64,000 bases of DNA from an uncultured Oscillospiraceae bacterium. Lineage in GTDB: Bacteria > Bacillota > Clostridia > Oscillospirales > Oscillospiraceae. Of this stretch, positions 16,497 to 25,015 are shown piece by piece. The stretch spans positions 1-64,000 of the forward strand of contig CANQBC010000001.1 in the NCBI GenBank assembly GCA_947589225.1. Direction: 5' to 3'. Within the stretch, counting starts at the first letter, position 1; every line of letters begins with the position of its first letter. Both the position numbers and the translations under genes were made by a program. The notes below the pieces were generated by a model. The model was not told the DNA's origin, ran no database searches, and saw nothing but the letters and a program-made list of their open reading frames with translations.

Positions 16497-17513
16497 ATGA
16501 ATATACTTGGGATCGAATCCTCCTGCGACGAGACCGCCGCGGCCGTTGTCCGCGACGGGCGGGAGATACTTTCAAACGAGATCTTTTCTCAGGCGGACAT
16601 GCACGCCATCTACGGCGGCGTGGTTCCGGAGATAGCCTCCCGAAACCACATCACGGTGATATCACGCCTTGCCGGGGAGGCCGTCAGGAAAGCGGGACTT
16701 TCAAAATCCGACATTGACGCCATCGCCGTCACCGCCGCGCCGGGGCTTATCGGGGCGCTTTTGGTGGGCGTAAACTTCGCCAAGGGCGCCGCCATGGCGC
16801 TGGACGTGCCGCTCATCCCCGTCCACCACGTTCGGGGCCACATCGCCGCCAACTACCTGGCCTTCCCGGAGCTGGAGCCGCCCTTTTTGTGCCTGGCCAT
16901 CTCCGGCGGCAACACGGCCCTTGTGGACGTGCGCGGCTACACCGATATGACGGTGCTGGGCGCCACCCGCGACGACGCGGCGGGGGAGTGCTTTGATAAG
17001 GCCGCCCGCGTGCTGGGCCTTCCCTACCCCGGCGGACTGCCCCTCCAGAATCTGGCCGAGGGCGGGGACGACGCGGCCTTCCGGCTGCCCCACGCCCGCA
17101 TTGAGGGCCACCCCTACGATATGTCCTTCTCCGGCCTAAAAACCGCCGTGGTGAACATCGTCCACAACGCCCAGCAAAAGGGCGAGCCCCTTGACCGGGC
17201 GGGCCTCGCGGCCTCCTTCCAACGGGCCGTCAGCGAGACGCTGGTGCCCCGCGCCATGGACGCGGTTCGAGATCTGGGCTATAAGACCGTGGTGGTCGCC
17301 GGCGGCGTCGCCGCCAACAAGCGCGTCCGCGCCGACTTCCAGGCCGTTTGCCGGCGGGAAAAGTTAAAGCTTTATATTCCCCCATTAAAGCTTTGCGGTG
17401 ATAACGGCGCTATGATAGCCTGCCAGGGATATTACGAGTATTTATCGGGCGTCCGGGCCGGGCAGGAGCTCAACGCCTACGCCACCATGGATTTGGACAA
17501 GGTCGCTTTCTGA
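16497..17513 (+). CDS. tsaD: tRNA threonylcarbamoyladenosine transferase TsaD
   Basis: TsaD transfers the threonylcarbamoyl group to A37 of ANN-decoding tRNAs to form t6A, working with TsaB and TsaE. The 338-aa ASKHA-fold protein starts at ATG 16497 (GGAG at 16487-16490). Visible motifs are GIESSCDETA at the N-terminus, the metal-binding HVRGHIAANYL (HxxxH), ISGGNTAL and VVAGGVAANKRVR. The in-frame TTG at 16482 has no better RBS. It is the last gene of the polA-rimI-tsaD unit. Confidence 0.96.
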   Translation: MNILGIESSCDETAAAVVRDGREILSNEIFSQADMHAIYGGVVPEIASRNHITVISRLAGEAVRKAGLSKSDIDAIAVTAAPGLIGALLVGVNFAKGAAMALDVPLIPVHHVRGHIAANYLAFPELEPPFLCLAISGGNTALVDVRGYTDMTVLGATRDDAAGECFDKAARVLGLPYPGGLPLQNLAEGGDDAAFRLPHARIEGHPYDMSFSGLKTAVVNIVHNAQQKGEPLDRAGLAASFQRAVSETLVPRAMDAVRDLGYKTVVVAGGVAANKRVRADFQAVCRREKLKLYIPPLKLCGDNGAMIACQGYYEYLSGVRAGQELNAYATMDLDKVAF

Positions 17514-17607
17514 CGAAAATTATGTCCCTTTCCGCTTCAAAAATGACGGTTTGCGGGGCTTGACGGCGGCGAAAAGGGTCTTATGTCAAACACGCTCCCA
17601 AAAGAGG

Positions 17608-17717
17608 TTTTCCACAAATTACGTCTCCGGGATTTGGAAAATACAGGCAAAAATGGCCGTTTCCCTAGGGCAAAGCGGGGTTTTGCCTGTGGAAAACCTT
17701 GTGGAAAATGTGAATAA
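17608..17717. promoter_or_regulatory. Cluster of four DnaA-box consensus matches
   Basis: Four 9-mers match TTWTNCACA: TTTTCCACA (17608-17616, plus) and, on the minus strand, 17688-17696, 17700-17708 and 17709-17717 (the last as TTATTCACA). Three are almost contiguous. A 10-bp inverted repeat ACAGGCAAAA/TTTTGCCTGT (17643-17652 and 17681-17690) links the groups. The 416-bp interval 17514-17929 has no convincing gene. It could be a DnaA-titration or DnaA-regulated site; function is inferred. Confidence 0.55.
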
Positions 17718-17834
17718 CTTTATGTAAAGCCCGATACGCCGCGCATTTACGTAAACCGTTTTCGCTTTAGTTAAAAGGGAGGTATGGGCAAAAAAGTTAG
17801 AAATTCATCAAAAAACCGGTGGGTTTGGAAACCC

Positions 17835-17869
17835 GCCGCTTTTGACCGTCAAAGAGCGGCGCGGTTTTT
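17835..17869 (+). terminator. Intrinsic terminator upstream of radC
   Basis: GCCGCT-TTTGAC pairs with GTCAAA-G-AGCGGC and is followed by GCGGTTTTTA. A smaller hairpin GGGTTT/AAACCC lies just before it. It may end transcription from tsaD or from the DnaA-box region. Confidence 0.65.
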
Positions 17870-17929
17870 ATTCGCCGAAGATGCAGGAAATTTGCCAATG
17901 ATTACATTTTGTAATCAGAAGGAGGGACA

Positions 17930-18628
17930 ATGGCCGGACACAGCGGACACAGACAGCGCCGCCGGGAGCTTTACCGTCGGAGCGGAGGCGAGGGCTGGAG
18001 CGACGCGGAGCTTCTGGAATTGATGCTTTTTCGTATCATCCCCAGGGGCGACGTGTACCCCCTGGCCCAACGCCTTGTTGACCGTTTCGGCTCTCTTGAG
18101 GGCGTGCTGACCGCGAGAGCGGAGGAGCTCCGGGAGGAGCGGGGCGTCGGGGAAAAGACGGCGGAGTTTCTGACCTCCGCGCGGGAGGCGCTGGCGGGGG
18201 AGCTTGGCGAAGCCGAAAACGGCGGCGATACCGCCGTCCCTCCCGAGAGGCCGCGCCTGTCAGGCCCCCACGAGGCGGGCAGCTTCCTCATACCCTATTT
18301 TCTCGCCCGCCGGGAAGAGGCGGTATATCTCATCGGACTTGACGGCGAGTACCGCCTCACGGGTCTGCGTATCGCCGCTCTGGGCGGCGGGGATTCCGTC
18401 AGCGTGGATATGGAGGAGGTGGTCAGGATCAGCGAGGCCATGTGTCCCCGCTACATCGTGGCCGCCCACAACCACCCCAGCGGCATCGCCCTGCCGTCGG
18501 CCGCCGACGAGCGGGCCACCCGGATGCTCCGGGACGCCCTCGGGGCGGTGGGGATCACCCTGCTTGACCACCTTGTCGTCTCCGGAGACGACTTTGTTTC
18601 CCTGCGGGAGAACGGGCTCCTGCCCTGA
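17930..18628 (+). CDS. radC: RadC-like JAB-domain protein
   Basis: A 232-aa protein of the RadC (UPF0758) family. The N-terminal part has a helix-hairpin-helix-like region with GVGEKTAEFL (about residues 63-72). The C-terminal MPN/JAB domain carries the metal-binding signature HNHPSG (about 181-186) followed by a conserved Asp in DHLVVSGDDF. The RBS AAGGAGGG lies just upstream of ATG 17930. Its true biochemical role is unsettled; the early repair assignment in E. coli has been questioned. A short palindrome TGATTAC/GTAATCA (17899-17917) sits just before the RBS and could be an operator. Confidence 0.88.
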   Translation: MAGHSGHRQRRRELYRRSGGEGWSDAELLELMLFRIIPRGDVYPLAQRLVDRFGSLEGVLTARAEELREERGVGEKTAEFLTSAREALAGELGEAENGGDTAVPPERPRLSGPHEAGSFLIPYFLARREEAVYLIGLDGEYRLTGLRIAALGGGDSVSVDMEEVVRISEAMCPRYIVAAHNHPSGIALPSAADERATRMLRDALGAVGITLLDHLVVSGDDFVSLRENGLLP

Positions 18629-18701
18629 ATCCCGAAACGCCGTTTTTCCGCCGCCGCGGCCCGAAACATGGCTGACTTCACATGATTTTTGAGGATCCGA
18701 T

Positions 18702-20693
18702 ATGGAATTTAAACTTCACGCGCCCTACAAGCCCATGGGCGACCAGCCGGAGGCCATCGATACCCTGTGCCGGGGGCTGGAAATGGGCATCGACGAGCAG
18801 GTGCTCCTCGGCGTCACGGGCTCGGGCAAGACCTTTACCATGGCCAACGTCATCGCCCGCATGGGCCGCCCGACGCTGGTGCTGGCCCACAACAAGACGC
18901 TGGCAGCGCAGCTCTGCGCGGAATTTAAGGAGTTCTTCCCGGAGAACGCCGTGGAGTACTTTGTCTCCTACTACGACTACTACCAGCCTGAGGCGTACAT
19001 CCCCCACACGGACACGTACATCGAGAAGGACAGCTCCGTCAACGACGAGATCGACCGTCTGCGCCTCAGCGCCACGGCGTCGCTTTTGGAGCGCCGGGAC
19101 GTCATCGTGGTCTCCTCCGTCTCCTGCATCTACGGCCTGGGCGAGCCGGACGACTTCGAGGCCATGATGGTGCCCATTCGGGTGGGGATGGAGATCAAAA
19201 TTCCCGACCTTCTGAAAAAATTCGCGGACATCCGCTACGAGCGCAACGACCTGGCCTTTGAGCGCAATATGTTCCGGGTCCGGGGCGACACGGTGGAGGT
19301 CTGGCCGGCCTACTGGAAGGACACGGCGCTGAGGATCGAGTTCTTCGGGGACGAGGTGGACAGGATCAGCGAAATCAACACCGTCACCGGGGCCGTGGTT
19401 CGGCGTCTCACCAACATCCCCATCTGGCCCGCCACCCACTATGTCACCCCACGGGATAAGATGGATCGCGCCATTCAGGAGATTTTGCGGGAGTGCGACC
19501 AGCGCGTTGCGTGGTTTAAGGAGCACGACAAGCTCATCGAGGCCCAGCGCATCTACCAGCGCACCATGTACGACGTGGAGATGCTCCAGGAGCTGGGCTA
19601 CTGCTCCGGCATCGAAAACTACTCCCGCGTCATCTCAGGCCGCCCCGTGGGATCCGCGCCCATGACGCTTCTGGACTACTTCCCCAAGGACTTCATCCTT
19701 TTCGTGGACGAGTCCCATGTGACCCTGCCCCAGGTACGGGCCATGTACCGGGGCGACCGGGCGAGAAAAGAGTCCCTGGTGGAGTACGGCTTCCGCCTGC
19801 CCTCCGCCTTCGACAACCGGCCGCTCAAATTTGACGAATTTAACGAGCGGATAAATCAGGCCATCTATGTCTCCGCCACGCCCGCCGAGTACGAGCGGGA
19901 GCGGGCCGGCCAGATCGCCGAGCAGATCATCCGGCCCACGGGCCTTCTGGACCCCCGGGTGGAGGTACGGCCGGTGAACGGCCAGATAGACGACCTTATC
20001 GGCGAGATCAACGCCCGCACAGCCAAATCCGAGCGGGTTCTTGTCACCACCCTCACCAAGCGTATGGCGGAGGACCTGACGGCGTACCTCCAGAAGGCGG
20101 GCATCAAGGTGCGCTATATGCACCACGACATCGACGCCATCGAGCGCATGGAGATCATCCGCGACCTCAGGCTGGGGACCTTCGACGTGCTGGTGGGCAT
20201 CAACCTCCTCCGGGAGGGGCTGGATCTGCCGGAGGTCAGCTTAGTTGCCATCCTGGACGCGGACAAGGAGGGCTTTCTCCGATCCGAGACGAGTCTGATC
20301 CAGACCATCGGCCGCGCCGCCCGGAACGCGGAGGGCCTGGTCATCCTCTACGCCGACACCGTCACCCCCTCCATGCGCGCCGCCATGGACGAGACGGATC
20401 GCCGCCGGAAGAAGCAGGACGCCTACAACCGCGCCAACGGCATCGTCCCCAAAACCATCGTCAAGGACATCCGCTCCGTTCTGGAGCATGAGGAGGAGAA
20501 GCCCGCCCGGGGCGTTACCGACGACGACGGGCGCTACCTCACAAAGCGCGAGCGCGAGGAGACCATCGCAAAGCTGGAAAAGGAGATGCGCAAGGCAAGC
20601 CAGATGCTGGAGTTCGAGTACGCCGCCCTTTTGCGCGATCGGATCATCAAGCTGCGATCAGGCCCCGCCGCGTCCAGACATACTGAGAAATAG
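18702..20693 (+). CDS. uvrB: Excinuclease ABC subunit B
   Basis: UvrB is the damage-verifying helicase-like subunit of nucleotide excision repair. It receives DNA from UvrA and recruits UvrC. The 663-aa product starts at ATG 18702 (weak GAGG upstream). Walker A GVTGSGKT is at residues 37-44, the beta-hairpin region contains the [10 protein letters not shown] motif, DESH is the DEAD-type motif, the helicase motif near the end of domain 3 is QTIGRAARN, and a C-terminal UVR motif lies at about 618-653. The partner uvrA is about 40 kb away on the other strand. No LexA-type operator is obvious upstream. Confidence 0.97.
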   Translation: MEFKLHAPYKPMGDQPEAIDTLCRGLEMGIDEQVLLGVTGSGKTFTMANVIARMGRPTLVLAHNKTLAAQLCAEFKEFFPENAVEYFVSYYDYYQPEAYIPHTDTYIEKDSSVNDEIDRLRLSATASLLERRDVIVVSSVSCIYGLGEPDDFEAMMVPIRVGMEIKIPDLLKKFADIRYERNDLAFERNMFRVRGDTVEVWPAYWKDTALRIEFFGDEVDRISEINTVTGAVVRRLTNIPIWPATHYVTPRDKMDRAIQEILRECDQRVAWFKEHDKLIEAQRIYQRTMYDVEMLQELGYCSGIENYSRVISGRPVGSAPMTLLDYFPKDFILFVDESHVTLPQVRAMYRGDRARKESLVEYGFRLPSAFDNRPLKFDEFNERINQAIYVSATPAEYERERAGQIAEQIIRPTGLLDPRVEVRPVNGQIDDLIGEINARTAKSERVLVTTLTKRMAEDLTAYLQKAGIKVRYMHHDIDAIERMEIIRDLRLGTFDVLVGINLLREGLDLPEVSLVAILDADKEGFLRSETSLIQTIGRAARNAEGLVILYADTVTPSMRAAMDETDRRRKKQDAYNRANGIVPKTIVKDIRSVLEHEEEKPARGVTDDDGRYLTKREREETIAKLEKEMRKASQMLEFEYAALLRDRIIKLRSGPAASRHTEK

Positions 20694-20714
20694 CCGGGAG
20701 TGCGTGGAATAATG

Positions 20715-20880
20715 CCTTCCCCGCAGGGCGGGGAAGGTGTCGCCGTAGGCGACGGGATCAAATTAAACTACCTCTTTGGCTCCCTTTGATAAAGGGAGCT
20801 GTCACGCGCCAGCGTGACTGATTGAATCAAATTTCCGCTTTGGCTCCCTTCCCGCTTCGCGGCAAGGGCGCCATTTAGGT
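20715..20880. repeat. Intergenic hairpin repeat block
   Basis: A chain of perfect hairpins: CCTTCCCCGC/GCGGGGAAGG (20715-20737), GTCGCC/GGCGAC (20739-20753), GCTCCCTTT/AAAGGGAGC (20779-20799) and GTCACGC/GCGTGAC (20801-20818), then a second degenerate copy of the TTTGGCTCCCTT motif near 20840. Such mosaics are common dispersed repeats in gut Clostridia. The block may also terminate uvrB transcription. No gene is seen. Confidence 0.75.
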
Positions 20881-20939
20881 CTTACCGCCCTGGCACATAT
20901 GCCCCCTTTCCGGCATATTGTGACACTGGGGGTGGTTTT

Positions 20940-21263
20940 ATGATAGCTGAAACCGTACTTGGAGTGGCGATCGCCGCGGCGGTCATAGGGATCGTTTTGC
21001 TTGTGAGATCCGTTCTTCCGAAAAGTTACCCGGTTCCCGGTGTGGAGCGGGTGACGCTGCTTCGCTGTACCGGCGACGCCGCGGGGCTTGAGGCCGCCCT
21101 GCGGGAGCCCTGGGACGCAAAGGCGGAAATACGCATACTTGACGCGGGGATGACGGCGGAGGCCCTCAAAAGGGCGGAAATCCTCGCTCTCCGCTATGGG
21201 GCGGAGATAACGAAGGACACACTTTTTTCCAACGACACGGGGAGTACCGATGGACGAGAATGA
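20940..21263 (+). CDS. Small membrane-anchored protein of unknown function
   Basis: A 107-aa protein with one N-terminal transmembrane helix (about residues 5-25) followed by a small soluble alpha/beta domain of about 75 residues. I recognise no family. The ATG at 20940 has GGGGGTGG upstream, and the 3' end overlaps recD2 by 14 bases, so translational coupling to the helicase is likely. GGCACA, a 16-base gap and CATATTGT (about 20891-20920) resemble a late sporulation sigma-factor promoter, but only weakly. The overlap supports a real gene rather than a chance ORF. Confidence 0.6.
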   Translation: MIAETVLGVAIAAAVIGIVLLVRSVLPKSYPVPGVERVTLLRCTGDAAGLEAALREPWDAKAEIRILDAGMTAEALKRAEILALRYGAEITKDTLFSNDTGSTDGRE

Positions 21264-23550
21264 GATTGAGCTTACATGTATAGAGGGCACGGTGCAGGCG
21301 GTCATTTTTCAAAACCCGGAGAACGGCTACACCGTGCTGAAGGTGCGCGTGGGGGACGAGACGGTCACCGCCGTCGGGGCCCTCCCCGGCGTGACGGCTG
21401 GGGAGGGGCTGAGGCTTTACGGCGTCTGGACCTCCCACGCCTCCTACGGCCAGCAGTTCAAGGCTGAGCACGCCGAACGGAGCCTCCCCGAGGGCAGCGC
21501 CGCCATATACGACTACCTGGCCTCCGGCGCCGTCAAGGGCATCGGGGTAAAGCTGGCGCGGCTCATCGTCAACGAGTTTGGGGCCAGGAGCCTGGAGGTC
21601 ATTGAAAACGCCCCGGAGGAGCTGGCGAGGATACGCGGCATAACCCTCAAAAAGGCCGTGGAGATCCAGGAGCGCTTCCGCCAGCAGACGGGCCTTCGCC
21701 GGCTCATGGAGTTTTTGGTGGACAACGGCGTAAAACCCATTGCCGCCGCGCGGCTTTACCGGGTCTATGGTGACGAGGCCGAGAGCATCATCGCCGAAAA
21801 CCCGTACATACTGGCCGACCCCGCCTTCGGCCTTGACTTTTTCGCCGCGGACGGGCTTGCCCAGAGGATGGGATTCGCCCCGGATTCCCGGGAGCGCGTC
21901 AGCGCCGCCGTGATCTTCGAGCTGCGCCACAACGAGGGAAACGGCCACGTTTTTTTGCCCCGGGACAAGCTTTCCGCCGCCACGTCGCAGCTTCTCGGGA
22001 TCGAGTCCGACCCGGTGGAGAGCGCGCTGGATGAGCTTTACGGCGATGGCACGGTGACTGTCCAGCGGGTGGCCGGGGTGGAGGCGGTCTACATGCGGGA
22101 TATGTTCGAGGCCGAATGCGAGGTGGCCCGCCGTATCGGCCTCATGGCGCGCACGCCGGTGGACGACGTGCCGGGGCTGAAAATACTCATGGAGCGGGCC
22201 GAGTACCGCTGCGGGATCACCTTCGCGGACAAGCAGCGTATGGCCCTGGAGATGGCGGCGCTCGGCCGGGTCATGGTTCTCACGGGAGGGCCGGGCACCG
22301 GCAAGACCACCACGGTTCGGGGCATCATCGGCCTTTATGACGAGATGGGGTTGAATACCCTCCTCACCGCTCCCACCGGCAGGGCCGCAAAGCGCCTCAC
22401 CGAGCTTACGGGCCGGGAGGCCCAGACCGTCCACCGCCTCCTGGGCGCGGGGATGCCGGAGGCCGGGGAGCAGGGGCGGGAATTTGAAAAGTGCGCCGCC
22501 GACCCCCTGGAGTGCGACGCGGTGATTTTGGACGAGACCAGTATGGTTGACATAAAACTGATGGCGGCGCTGTTGGACGCCATGCCGGCGTCGTGCCGGC
22601 TGGTGATGGTGGGGGACGCCGACCAGCTGCCCAGCGTGGGGCCGGGGAATCTCTTTGGGGATATCATCAGAAGCCGCGCCGTGCCCGTCATTGGCCTTAC
22701 GGACATCTTCCGCCAGGCGCGGCAGAGCGGTATCGTGAAAAACGCCCACCTGATCAACCGGGGCGAGTTGCCCAGCCTCAAGAATACCGGCGGCGACTTC
22801 TTTTTTCTGAAGCGCGGCGACGCCGAGGCGGTGACAAGGACGGTGACGGAGCTTATCTCCCAGCGGCTCCCTAAAAACATGGGGATCCCGCCCACGGAGA
22901 TCCAGGTGCTCTCCCCCTCCCGCAAGTACGGCGGAGGTACGCGGGAGCTGAACGCCGCCATCCAGCAGGCGCTGAACCCCGCCGCGCCGGACAAAAAGGA
23001 AAAACCTGTTGGGCAGACGGTATTCCGCGTGGGCGATCGGGTGATGCAAACAAGAAACAATTATGATATTATGTGGGTGAAGGAGAATCCCGCCTTTCGC
23101 GGGACGGACACTTCCGCCCAGGATGAGTCCGCCTTCGAGGACGGCGCGGAGAGTCCGAGACAGGGCGGCGGAGAAGTGGGGGGCGGCATCTACAACGGCG
23201 ACGTGGGCTACATCGAGGACATGGACGAGGGCGCGGGGACGGCCTGGGTGCGCTTTGAGGACAAGCTTGTGGCCTACCCCTTTGAACAGCTCTCCGAGCT
23301 GGAGCTGGCCTACGCCGTCACCGTCCACAAGTCCCAGGGCAGCGAGTACAGGGCGGTCATTTTGGCCCTGCCCCAGTGCCCGCCCGGCCTTGTGACCAGG
23401 GGGGTGCTGTACACCGCCGTCACGCGGGCAAGGGAGCTTCTGGTCGTCGCCGGCGGGCCGGATGTGTTCTCCGCCATGGTGGCCAACGACCGCCGCCAGC
23501 GGCGCTATTCGGGCCTCCGGGCCCGCCTTTGCGGGGAGGTGGAGGCTTGA
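21250..23550 (+). CDS. recD2: RecD2-type ATP-dependent DNA helicase
   Basis: RecD2 is a 5'-3' superfamily 1B helicase of bacteria lacking RecBCD, acting in repair and fork maintenance. The 766-aa product has the N-terminal OB-like and helix-hairpin-helix regions (KGIGVKLARLIV, about residues 97-108), Walker A GGPGTGKTT at about 347-355, LDETSMVD as the DE motif, MVGDADQLPSVGPG and the C-terminal TVHKSQGSEY motif. About 35 residues near 620-650 (acidic and Gly-rich) form a low-complexity insertion. ATG 21250 lies in the preceding gene. The stop overlaps comF (TTGA). Confidence 0.94.
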   Translation: MDENEIELTCIEGTVQAVIFQNPENGYTVLKVRVGDETVTAVGALPGVTAGEGLRLYGVWTSHASYGQQFKAEHAERSLPEGSAAIYDYLASGAVKGIGVKLARLIVNEFGARSLEVIENAPEELARIRGITLKKAVEIQERFRQQTGLRRLMEFLVDNGVKPIAAARLYRVYGDEAESIIAENPYILADPAFGLDFFAADGLAQRMGFAPDSRERVSAAVIFELRHNEGNGHVFLPRDKLSAATSQLLGIESDPVESALDELYGDGTVTVQRVAGVEAVYMRDMFEAECEVARRIGLMARTPVDDVPGLKILMERAEYRCGITFADKQRMALEMAALGRVMVLTGGPGTGKTTTVRGIIGLYDEMGLNTLLTAPTGRAAKRLTELTGREAQTVHRLLGAGMPEAGEQGREFEKCAADPLECDAVILDETSMVDIKLMAALLDAMPASCRLVMVGDADQLPSVGPGNLFGDIIRSRAVPVIGLTDIFRQARQSGIVKNAHLINRGELPSLKNTGGDFFFLKRGDAEAVTRTVTELISQRLPKNMGIPPTEIQVLSPSRKYGGGTRELNAAIQQALNPAAPDKKEKPVGQTVFRVGDRVMQTRNNYDIMWVKENPAFRGTDTSAQDESAFEDGAESPRQGGGEVGGGIYNGDVGYIEDMDEGAGTAWVRFEDKLVAYPFEQLSELELAYAVTVHKSQGSEYRAVILALPQCPPGLVTRGVLYTAVTRARELLVVAGGPDVFSAMVANDRRQRRYSGLRARLCGEVEA

Positions 23551-24209
23551 AGTTTTTCAAGGCCCTCTCCGACCTCCTCTTCCCGCCCAGGTGCGTTTTT
23601 TGCCGCAAGCGCCTGGAGACGCAGGGCCTTTGCCCGGAGTGCGAGGCGCGGCTGCCCCGCTGCGGGGCCGTTGGAAGCGGAGGGGAGTTCTTCTCCAGCG
23701 CCGCGGCGCCCCTCTACTACGAGGGCGCGGTGCGCGCCGCCGTCCTGCGCTATAAATTCAAAAACCGGCGCGGCTACGCAAAGACCTTTTCGCGCCTCAT
23801 GGCATCATGCGCCGGGGAGGAGCTGGCGGGGCGGTTTGACATGATCACCTGGGTACCGGTGAGCCGGCAGCGGCTTCATAAGCGGGGCTTCGACCAGTCG
23901 GAGCTGCTGGCCAGGGGCGTGGCCGAAAATCTTGGCATGGAGCTGACGCCCGCATTGCGCAAACGGCGGCACACCGGGGCCAACTCCGCCCTGGACGGCC
24001 GCGAGGCCAGAGCCGCCAACGTCCTGGGGGCGTTTGAGGCGAGAGAACCCGGCCTTGTCCGGGGAAGGCGCGTTCTGCTGGTGGACGACATCTACACCAC
24101 CGGCGCGACCCTCTCCGAGTGCGCCAGGGTGCTGCTGATTGCGGGGGCCGAGGACGTGGTGTGCCTCACCTGCGCGGCGGCGCGTCACGCGAATAAAAAG
24201 GGAAAATAA
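23547..24209 (+). CDS. comF: ComF-family phosphoribosyltransferase-like protein
   Basis: ComF proteins take part in DNA uptake in naturally competent bacteria. The fold is that of type I phosphoribosyltransferases. The 220-aa product starts at TTG 23547, which overlaps the recD2 stop and has GGAGGTGGAGG immediately upstream. A zinc ribbon (CVFC at 16-19, CPEC at 29-32) precedes the PRTase domain with GFDQSELLA and the PRPP-binding loop VLLVDDIYTTGATL. The larger upstream frame lies within recD2 and is not conserved. Competence itself is not shown by this window. Confidence 0.9.
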   Translation: MKFFKALSDLLFPPRCVFCRKRLETQGLCPECEARLPRCGAVGSGGEFFSSAAAPLYYEGAVRAAVLRYKFKNRRGYAKTFSRLMASCAGEELAGRFDMITWVPVSRQRLHKRGFDQSELLARGVAENLGMELTPALRKRRHTGANSALDGREARAANVLGAFEAREPGLVRGRRVLLVDDIYTTGATLSECARVLLIAGAEDVVCLTCAAARHANKKGK

Positions 24210-24343
24210 TCCATACCTGTTGGGTATAATATATAGACCTGGCCCGGGGCCGATAATGGTAGATTTATTTAAAGATCTGTGGTATGCTTAATTAGAAACC
24301 GGGTTCCGCCCTGGCGCTCGGATCGGGATCTGTGGAGGAAGCT

Positions 24344-24961
24344 ATGTTAACAAGGGTGTATTTTATACGGCACGCGCAGCCGAAGCATGATCATGAGGAC
24401 GATCGAACCAGACCGCTCACAGGGGAGGGAATTGCCGATTCGGAAATCGTGCTGGATTTTTTAAAGGATAAGGGGATAGACGCTTTTTATTGCAGTCCGT
24501 ATAAGCGGAGCATAGATACGATCAAAAAGACGGCGGCTTATTTTAACAAAGAGATCCAATTGGATGAACGTCTGAGAGAGCGGGAAAAGGGCGTAAACGG
24601 GAACCGATACGGAATGTTTCAAAAACGATGGGCAGACCATAATTACCATGAGACGAACGGCGAGTCCATAGCGATGGTTCAAAAGCGTAATATAGAAGCG
24701 CTGAAAGAAATATTGGAAAACAACAGCGGAAAAACTATTGTAATAGGAACTCATGGAACCGCTCTTAGCAGCATTATCAATTACTATAAGCCGCAATTCG
24801 GATGCGATGATTTTTTGCGAATTATTGACTGGATGCCCTATATTTTGGAGATGGATTTCGATCGGCAGCAGTTCATTTCAATGACCGAGCATGGACATAT
24901 TGAAAAAGAGTTTAGGGGTACAAATCGTGCGGATAAAAACGATTTGGACTCTGATGGATAA
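24344..24961 (+). CDS. Histidine phosphatase family protein
   Basis: A 205-aa phosphoglycerate-mutase-like phosphatase. The catalytic RHAQP motif (phospho-accepting His near residue 10) is at the N-terminus, a second catalytic Arg region YCSPYKRSIDT follows, and the distal His is in IGTHGTALSS. ATG 24344 is chosen because GGAGG lies 5 bases upstream; GTG 24332 overlaps that RBS. The gene is clearly richer in A+T and in AAA/GAT-type codons than its neighbours, suggesting recent acquisition. It stands between comF and mreB with short gaps. The substrate cannot be deduced. Confidence 0.85.
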   Translation: MLTRVYFIRHAQPKHDHEDDRTRPLTGEGIADSEIVLDFLKDKGIDAFYCSPYKRSIDTIKKTAAYFNKEIQLDERLREREKGVNGNRYGMFQKRWADHNYHETNGESIAMVQKRNIEALKEILENNSGKTIVIGTHGTALSSIINYYKPQFGCDDFLRIIDWMPYILEMDFDRQQFISMTEHGHIEKEFRGTNRADKNDLDSDG

Positions 24962-25015
24962 GTATAGAGTATATTAAAATACTATCGGGCGCGAAGCGCA
25001 TGGAGGACTACTGAT

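Noticed and set aside
17514-17929. Main chromosomal origin (oriC)
   Set aside because: DnaA boxes are present, but dnaA, dnaN, rpmH or parAB-type neighbours and a long AT-rich unwinding region are missing.
17784-18023. Possible small gene before radC
   Set aside because: GGGAGG is only about 2 bases from the ATG, the frame runs through a strong terminator hairpin and into radC, and no family is seen.
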